In this document: piece after piece, positions 4,885-9,406 of the stretch | Layout: each line of letters opens with the position of its first letter | How positions within the stretch are numbered: the stretch's first letter is position 1 | DNA from: Actinomycetes bacterium | GTDB lineage: Bacteria; Actinomycetota; Acidimicrobiia; Acidimicrobiales; RAAP-2 | Length of the DNA: 9,406 nt | Reading direction: 5' to 3' | NCBI GenBank assembly: GCA_021781315.1 | Contig: JAJXXB010000232.1 | Coordinates: 1 to 9,406 of the forward strand | Made by a program: the position numbers and the translations under genes | Notes under the pieces: model-generated | What the model saw: the letters and a program-made list of their open reading frames with translations, nothing else | Databases searched by the model: none | Told to the model about the DNA's origin: nothing

Positions 4885-5446
4885 GCGGGTAGTCATCGCC
4901 GACGACGAGTCGATCATTCGGCTCGATCTGAAGGAGATCCTCGAGAGCGACGGCTACGTCGTCGTCGGCGAGGCCGCGCGCGGCGACGACGCGCTGGCGA
5001 TGATCCGCGAGCACCGACCCGATCTGGCGCTGCTCGACATCAAGATGCCCGGTCTCGACGGCATCGAGGTGGCGCGCGAGGTGAAGGACTCGGGCACCAT
5101 GGTCGTGCTGCTCACGGCCTTCAGCCAGCGTTCACTCATCGAGAGCGCGCGCGACGCCGGGGTCGTGGCGTACCTGGTCAAGCCGTTCCGCTCCAGCGAG
5201 ATCCTGCCCAAGCTGGCGGCTCTACTGAACCCCCACGACGAGGACGTCGCGTCCGAGGACTCTCACGTGGTCGAGGACAAGATCGAGACCCGCGAGCTGG
5301 TCGCGCGCGCCAAGGAGAAGCTGATGGCCGAGCGAGGTCTCGACGAGCCGGCGGCCTTCGAGGCGATTCAGCAGTCCGCCATGCGCGGACGGGTGCGGAT
5401 GCGCGACGTGGCCCAGCAGATCCTCAAGGGCGAATTTGTCGGCTGA
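4877..5446 (+). CDS. pdtaR: REC-ANTAR response regulator (PdtaR type)
   Basis: A response regulator of 189 residues acting on RNA rather than DNA. The receiver domain (about 3-118) has the acidic pair Asp9-Asp10, phospho-acceptor Asp54 in LLDIKMPGLDG, switch Thr80 and Lys102 in VKPF. A short acidic linker leads to a C-terminal ANTAR domain (about 132-187) with the helical pattern LVARAKEKLM...AFEAIQQSAM...RMRDVAQQIL; ANTAR domains bind twin hairpins in mRNA leaders and prevent termination. In mycobacteria PdtaR (Rv1626) is phosphorylated by the histidine kinase PdtaS and its gene lies close to polA and rpsA, as here. No kinase gene is in the window. Start at ATG 4877 is chosen by AAAGGA and by placing the first receiver strand at residue 4. 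It overlaps the coiled-coil gene before it (8 nt) and polA after it (11 nt). Confidence 0.95.
   Translation: MDKRVVIADDESIIRLDLKEILESDGYVVVGEAARGDDALAMIREHRPDLALLDIKMPGLDGIEVAREVKDSGTMVVLLTAFSQRSLIESARDAGVVAYLVKPFRSSEILPKLAALLNPHDEDVASEDSHVVEDKIETRELVARAKEKLMAERGLDEPAAFEAIQQSAMRGRVRMRDVAQQILKGEFVG
5426..5430 (+). promoter_or_regulatory. Shine-Dalgarno sequence of polA
   Basis: AAGGG, 5 nt before the TTG at 5436 and inside the last codons of pdtaR. It decides for the TTG start; no ATG or GTG occurs in frame until after the conserved first nuclease strand. Confidence 0.7.
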
Positions 5447-8051
5447 CTCGTCGACGCGCCCGCTGCTCGTCCTCGACGGGATGTCGCTGGCCTTTCGGGC
5501 GTTCTTCGCGCTCTCCAGTGAGATCGCCACGTCCGAGGGCCTGGTCACCAACGCCCTGCACGGATTCGCGGCGATGCTGCACTCGCTGATCCGCACCCAG
5601 AATCCGCGCGGCGTGGTGGTCGCCTTCGACCTGCCCGGGGGGACCTTTCGTGACGCGATGAGCGAGGACTACAAGGGCGGGCGCGCCGCGACGCCGCCCG
5701 AGCTCGAGCCCCAGTTCGACTTCATCCGTCACATGTGCGACGCCCTGCACATCCCGGTCCTCGGCGTGCCCGGCTTCGAGGCCGACGACGTTCTGGCCAC
5801 GCTCGCCACCTGGGGACGCGACCAGCAGATCCCCGTCACCGTCGTGACCGGGGACCGCGACACCTTCCAACTCGTCGAGGATCCCTACATCAAAGTCCTC
5901 TACAACCGCCGGGGGGTCTCGGACTACTCGCTCTACGACGAGGCCGGCATCGTCGAGCGCTGCGGCATCGAGCCCGAGCGCTACCCCCTGCTCGCCGCGC
6001 TGCGCGGTGACGCCTCGGACAACCTGCCCGGCGTGCCCGGAGTGGGCGAGAAGACGGCCGCCAAGCTCTTTAGCCAGTACCGCGACTTCGACGACCTCTA
6101 TCAGCACCTCGACGACCTCACGCCCAAGTTGCGCGAGAACCTCGCGGCCTACGAGCAGCGCGCGCGCACGAACGCGCAAGTGATGCAACTGGTGCGCGAC
6201 GTGCCGCTCGACTTCACCCTCGACGAGGTGCACCTGGGCGGTTGGCGTCGTGACGAGGTGCTCGCGTTCTTCGATCGCTTCGAGATGAACTCGATGCGCG
6301 CGCGCTTCGACAAGCTCATGACCGACGGGTCCCTCGGCGCGGGCGCCGACGGGCCGAGCCCCGGGCCGGCCTCGGCCCCCTTGGCCCAGGCCGCGGTGCC
6401 CCTTACGCGTCGTGAGGACTTCGCCGGCGTGATCGGAGCGTCGCACGCCCTGGTGGTCGCGCGCGCCGGCGAGCGGGTCGCGGTCCTCGATCCCGCGGCC
6501 CACGTAGTCAGCGTGGGCGAGATCTCCGAGTTCCTCGCCCACGTGGGCGAGCGGCCGCTTTCGGGCCACGACGTCAAGGAGTTCTACCGACTGGGTGAGG
6601 AGCGCGGCACCCACCTCGCCGGCCCCGGCGAGGACTCGTCGATCATGGCCTACCTGCTCGACTCGGTGAGCGGGCACTACGAGTTGGGCGACGTCGTGGC
6701 GCGCTACCTCGGCGAGACCCTGTCGGCGCCGACGCTCTTCGACGCGGCCGGTGACGACGCGCTGGTCGCCGACGTGGAGAGGATCCAGCGACTGCTCACC
6801 CTGCTCGCCGGTGAGATCACCTCCTGGGAGCTCGACTACGTCTATCGCGAGGTCGAGTTGCCCCTAGTGGCCGTGCTCGGGCGGATGGAGGCGCGCGGGA
6901 TCCGCGTCGACGTGACCCTCCTGCGCGAGATCGCCGCCGAGTTCGCCGAGGAGGCCCAGCGTCTCGATCGTGAGATCCAAGACCTCGCCGGCCACGACTT
7001 CAAAGTGAACTCGCCCGCCCAGCTCCAGGTTGTCCTCTTCGAGGAACTGGGCCTGCCCCCGACCAAGAAGATCAAGAGCGGATTCTCCACCGACGCCTCG
7101 AGCCTCGAGGCGATCGAGGGGGCGCACCCGATCGTCGCGAAGATCCTGAGATATCGCGAGGTGGAGAAGCTGCGCAGCACCTACGGCTCGCCGCTCATCG
7201 ACGCGGTCGCCCCCGACGGGCGCATCCACGCGACCTTCCAACAGACCGTCGCGCGCACCGGGCGCCTCTCCTCGGACAGCCCCAACCTGCACAACATCCC
7301 CGTGCGCGGCCTCGAGGGACGTCGACTGCGCTACGCGTTCTTGCCCAGCGAGGGCTGGCTGCTGGCGGTCGCCGATTACAACCAGATCGAGCTGCGCATC
7401 CTCGCGCACCTCTCCCAGGACGCGGGGCTGCTCGCGGCCTTCGCGAGCGGCGAGGACGTGCACCGCTCGATCGCGGCCATCGTCTTCGGCGTCGCCCCCG
7501 AATCGGTGACCCACGCCCAGCGCGAGCAGGCCAAGGCCGTCTCCTACGGTCTCGCCTACGGCATGGAGGCCTTCGGGCTCAGCCGACGACTCGGCATCGA
7601 CGTGCCCTCGGCGCGAGCCATCATGGACCAGTACTTCGGGGGCTTTCCCAGCCTCAAGCGCTACATGGACGACACGGTCAAGGAGATCCGCGCCCGGGGA
7701 TACTCGCGCACCGAGTTCGGACGGATCCGGCCCTTCCCGGATCTCGCGACGGCGGTGGGCCCCCAGCGCCAGGCGGCCGAGCGCCAGGCGATGAACGCGG
7801 GCATCCAGGGACTGGCGGCCGACGTCTTTAAGTCCGCGCTGGTGCGACTGGACCGCGAGCTGCGCGAGCAGGCCCTCGCGGCCCGACTGATCCTTCAGGT
7901 CCACGACGAGGTCCTCGTCGAGGCGCCGCCGCAGGAGAAGGAACAGGTCAGCGCGATCATCATCGACGCGCTGACCCACGCCGCACGGCTCTCGGTGCCG
8001 CTCGCGACGTCCCTGGCCTGGGGCGAGAACTGGGCAGCGGCCAAGAGTTAA
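5436..8051 (+). CDS. polA: DNA polymerase I
   Basis: Gap-filling, Okazaki-fragment and repair polymerase; 871 residues, within the family range. The 5'-nuclease domain (about 8-295) is intact: Asp14, Asp65, Arg72, Lys80, Arg83, EADD at 115-118, TGDRD (Asp140, Asp142) and GDASDNLPGVPGVGEKTA from 191. A Gly/Ala/Pro-rich linker (about 299-322) leads to a proofreading-like domain (about 323-465) in which the DxE motif is not visible, so 3'-5' editing is probably lost. The polymerase domain (about 466-871) has motif A DYNQIELR with Asp647, O-helix Arg696, Lys700 and Tyr704 (R-x3-K-x3-Y-G), and motif C QVHDE with Asp824. Tyr704 replaces the Phe of E. coli Pol I, as in mycobacterial PolA. The start is TTG with AAGGG 5 nt upstream, overlapping pdtaR by 11 nt, so translation is probably coupled. 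rpsA follows after 94 nt. Confidence 0.97.
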   Translation: MSADSSTRPLLVLDGMSLAFRAFFALSSEIATSEGLVTNALHGFAAMLHSLIRTQNPRGVVVAFDLPGGTFRDAMSEDYKGGRAATPPELEPQFDFIRHMCDALHIPVLGVPGFEADDVLATLATWGRDQQIPVTVVTGDRDTFQLVEDPYIKVLYNRRGVSDYSLYDEAGIVERCGIEPERYPLLAALRGDASDNLPGVPGVGEKTAAKLFSQYRDFDDLYQHLDDLTPKLRENLAAYEQRARTNAQVMQLVRDVPLDFTLDEVHLGGWRRDEVLAFFDRFEMNSMRARFDKLMTDGSLGAGADGPSPGPASAPLAQAAVPLTRREDFAGVIGASHALVVARAGERVAVLDPAAHVVSVGEISEFLAHVGERPLSGHDVKEFYRLGEERGTHLAGPGEDSSIMAYLLDSVSGHYELGDVVARYLGETLSAPTLFDAAGDDALVADVERIQRLLTLLAGEITSWELDYVYREVELPLVAVLGRMEARGIRVDVTLLREIAAEFAEEAQRLDREIQDLAGHDFKVNSPAQLQVVLFEELGLPPTKKIKSGFSTDASSLEAIEGAHPIVAKILRYREVEKLRSTYGSPLIDAVAPDGRIHATFQQTVARTGRLSSDSPNLHNIPVRGLEGRRLRYAFLPSEGWLLAVADYNQIELRILAHLSQDAGLLAAFASGEDVHRSIAAIVFGVAPESVTHAQREQAKAVSYGLAYGMEAFGLSRRLGIDVPSARAIMDQYFGGFPSLKRYMDDTVKEIRARGYSRTEFGRIRPFPDLATAVGPQRQAAERQAMNAGIQGLAADVFKSALVRLDRELREQALAARLILQVHDEVLVEAPPQEKEQVSAIIIDALTHAARLSVPLATSLAWGENWAAAKS

Positions 8052-8059
8052 GCCTCTGC

Positions 8060-8065
8060 TAGGCT
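8060..8065 (+). promoter_or_regulatory. Possible extended -10 box of rpsA
   Basis: TGC-TAGGCT matches TGN-TANNNT. Transcription would begin around 8070-8073, immediately before the 5' strand of the leader structure at 8073. No -35 match is seen at 16-19 nt. The box also lies in a small inverted repeat, AGCCT (8051-8055) and AGGCT (8061-8065). Confidence 0.45.
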
Positions 8066-8072
8066 GTTCACC

Positions 8073-8122
8073 CTGGGCTGACACCGGTAGCCCAGCCCCT
8101 ATTGCCTAGCGGACCCCGGTGT
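8073..8122 (+). promoter_or_regulatory. Candidate H-type pseudoknot in the rpsA leader
   Basis: Stem 1 is CTGGGCT (8073-8079) with AGCCCAG (8089-8095), 7 perfect pairs. The loop between them contains ACACCGG (8081-8087), which is perfectly complementary to CCGGTGT (8116-8122), giving a 7-bp stem 2. The connecting loops are 1 nt (8080), 1 nt (8088) and 20 nt (8096-8115), a geometry suited to a classical H-type pseudoknot. It ends 23 nt before the rpsA ATG. The stem 1 hairpin alone could be read as a polA terminator, but no U-rich tract follows. A regulatory role, for example S1 binding its own mRNA, is inference. Confidence 0.45.
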
Positions 8123-8145
8123 GGTCGGTAGTGGATTCACGAGTC

Positions 8146-9406
8146 ATGTCGGACGGCACCAGCCTCCTTTCCTCCCAGCAAATGGGAACTTTCGACGCCG
8201 AGGGCAACTACGTTCCCCGCGTCATCACCGAAGACAATCTGGTCGGCACGGACCTCGCCGCCCTGGTCGGCAACAGCGTCCTCGAATTCGACGACGGCGA
8301 CCTGGTGGTCGGCACGGTCGTCAAGATCGACCACGACGAAGTCCTCCTCGACATCGGATTCAAGTCCGAGGGCGTGATCCCGGCGCGCGAGCTCTCGATC
8401 CGCAACGACGCCGACCCCTCCGAGATCGTGTCGATGGGCGAGCGCGTCGAGTGCCTGGTTCTCCAGAAGGAGGACAAGGAAGGCCGCCTCATCCTCTCCA
8501 AGAAGCGCGCCCAGTACGAAAAGGCCTGGGCCACGATCGAAGAACTCAAGGCCCGCGACGAGGTCGTCAAGGGTGTCGTCATCGAGGTCGTCAAGGGCGG
8601 GCTCATCGTCGACATCGGTCTGCGCGGCTTCCTGCCCGCTTCCCTGGTCGAACTGCGCCGCGTGCGCGAACTCCAGCCCTACATCGGCAAGACCGTCGAG
8701 GCCAAGATCATCGAGTTGGACCGCAACCGCAACAACGTGGTGCTCTCGCGCCGCGCCTGGCTCGAGGAGACCCAGAAGGAGCAGCGCGGGGACTTCCTCA
8801 ACAACCTGAAGCCCGGCGAGCGCCGCCACGGCGTCATCTCCTCGGTCGTCAACTTCGGTGCCTTCGTGGACCTGGGCGGCATGGACGGACTCATCCACGT
8901 CTCCGAGCTCAGTTGGAAGCACATCGACCACCCGAGCCAGGTCGTCGCCGTGGGCGACGAGGTCGACGTCGAGGTCCTCGACGTGGACTTCGCCAAGGAG
9001 CGCATCTCCCTGTCGCTCAAGGCCACTCAGTCCGACCCGTGGCAGGTCTTCGCCGACAGCCACGCCGTCGACCAGTTGGTCTACGGCCGCGTGACCAAGC
9101 TCGTACCCTTCGGCGCCTTCGTCCAGGTGGGCGAGGGGATCGAGGGCCTGGTGCACATCTCGGAGATGGCCGCGCACCACGTCGAGTCGCCCGACCAGGT
9201 GGTCAGCGCCGGCGAGGAGCTGTGGGTCAAGATCATCGAGCTCGACACCGCGCGTCGTCGCATCTCGCTGTCCATCAAGCAGGCCGCCGAGGGTGGCGAG
9301 GTCTCCGAGGAGTACCGCGAGGCCTTCGGCAGCCACGCCTACGACACCGAGGGCAACTACATCGGTGGCCTCGAGTACGGCGAGTTCACCCCCGAGACCG
9401 AGGCGC
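8146..9406 (+). CDS. rpsA: 30S ribosomal protein S1 (3' end outside window)
   Basis: 420 codons are visible and the frame stays open to the edge. S1 is an RNA-binding ribosomal protein that helps recruit mRNA. Four S1 (OB-fold) domains are seen, at about 52-121, 138-204, 224-293 and 309-378; the last two carry the textbook pattern NFGAFVDL...GLIHVSELSWKHIDHPSQV and PFGAFVQV...GLVHISEM. Four domains are the usual number in actinobacteria, against six in E. coli. An acidic tail begins near 383 and contains YDTEGNY (399-405), similar to FDAEGNY (16-22) near the N-terminus. ATG 8146 is chosen; in-frame GTG codons at 8119 and 8131 are possible, and an in-frame TAG at 8107 sets the limit. None has a strong Shine-Dalgarno sequence, which is not unusual for rpsA. 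The neighbour downstream in mycobacteria is coaE, which cannot be checked here. Confidence 0.96.
   Translation, partial: MSDGTSLLSSQQMGTFDAEGNYVPRVITEDNLVGTDLAALVGNSVLEFDDGDLVVGTVVKIDHDEVLLDIGFKSEGVIPARELSIRNDADPSEIVSMGERVECLVLQKEDKEGRLILSKKRAQYEKAWATIEELKARDEVVKGVVIEVVKGGLIVDIGLRGFLPASLVELRRVRELQPYIGKTVEAKIIELDRNRNNVVLSRRAWLEETQKEQRGDFLNNLKPGERRHGVISSVVNFGAFVDLGGMDGLIHVSELSWKHIDHPSQVVAVGDEVDVEVLDVDFAKERISLSLKATQSDPWQVFADSHAVDQLVYGRVTKLVPFGAFVQVGEGIEGLVHISEMAAHHVESPDQVVSAGEELWVKIIELDTARRRISLSIKQAAEGGEVSEEYREAFGSHAYDTEGNYIGGLEYGEFTPETEA

Noticed and set aside
5424..8084. Two 400-codon-class minus-strand frames opposite polA
   Set aside because: Both mirror the codon pattern of polA, show no domain or start signal, and polA itself is complete and certain on the other strand.
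8073..8095. Intrinsic terminator for polA
   Set aside because: The hairpin is good but is followed by CCCCTATTG, not a U-rich tract, and its loop pairs further downstream, so a leader structure is the better reading.
8137..9336. A 399-codon minus-strand frame opposite rpsA
   Set aside because: It is a shadow of the strong S1 coding frame in GC-rich DNA. Its translation is repetitive and rich in Asp, Leu, Val and Gly, with no recognisable domain.
1..9406. Defence system, mobile element, CRISPR array, prophage or biosynthetic cluster
   Set aside because: Every gene except one small protein is a recognised housekeeping gene, base composition is even and no direct repeats or integrase-like genes are visible. 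The tRNA-Leu shows no adjacent att-like duplication.

Overview
This is a GC-rich window from a bacterial chromosome carrying core housekeeping genes. The gene order pdtaR–polA–rpsA, the PolA O-helix tyrosine, the PdtaR-type REC-ANTAR regulator, the S1 protein with a short tail motif and the TANNNT-type promoters all point to an actinomycete. My best guess is an uncultivated or poorly studied lineage such as Acidimicrobiia; the phylum is far more certain than the class. I see no mobile elements, CRISPR arrays, toxin modules or signs of horizontal transfer, and no gap of 300 bases or more without a gene.

Layout. At the left edge is the 3' end of trpF (tryptophan synthesis, + strand), whose stop codon overlaps that of fabF on the other strand. 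Positions 226-3337 hold a four-gene type II fatty acid synthesis operon on the minus strand, read fabD, fabG, acpP, fabF. Its junctions are tight: fabD/fabG share ATGA, acpP/fabF share TAGTG, and only fabG/acpP are separated (51 nt, with a possible internal promoter). Upstream of fabD is a tRNA-Leu(CAA) gene on the minus strand. Back to back with it, after only 35 nt, a plus-strand operon begins: an o-succinylbenzoate synthase-like enolase-superfamily gene (menC-like), a small coiled-coil protein of unknown function, the REC-ANTAR regulator pdtaR, and DNA polymerase I (polA). Consecutive genes overlap by 4, 8 and 11 nt. After a 94-nt leader comes rpsA (ribosomal protein S1), which runs off the right edge.

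How it fits together. The left part makes the acyl carrier protein, its malonyl loading enzyme, the condensing enzyme and the keto-reductase of fatty acid elongation. The right part links a menaquinone-type enzyme, an RNA-binding signalling protein, DNA repair/replication and translation, probably by shared transcription rather than shared function. The individual genes are ordinary. The most interesting signals are in the control regions: a well-formed candidate H-type pseudoknot in the rpsA leader, back-to-back promoters between tRNA-Leu and menC, predicted leaderless starts for fabD and menC, an inverted repeat straddling the fabD -10 box, and the uncharacterised coiled-coil gene in front of pdtaR. 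I found no convincing undescribed multi-gene system.
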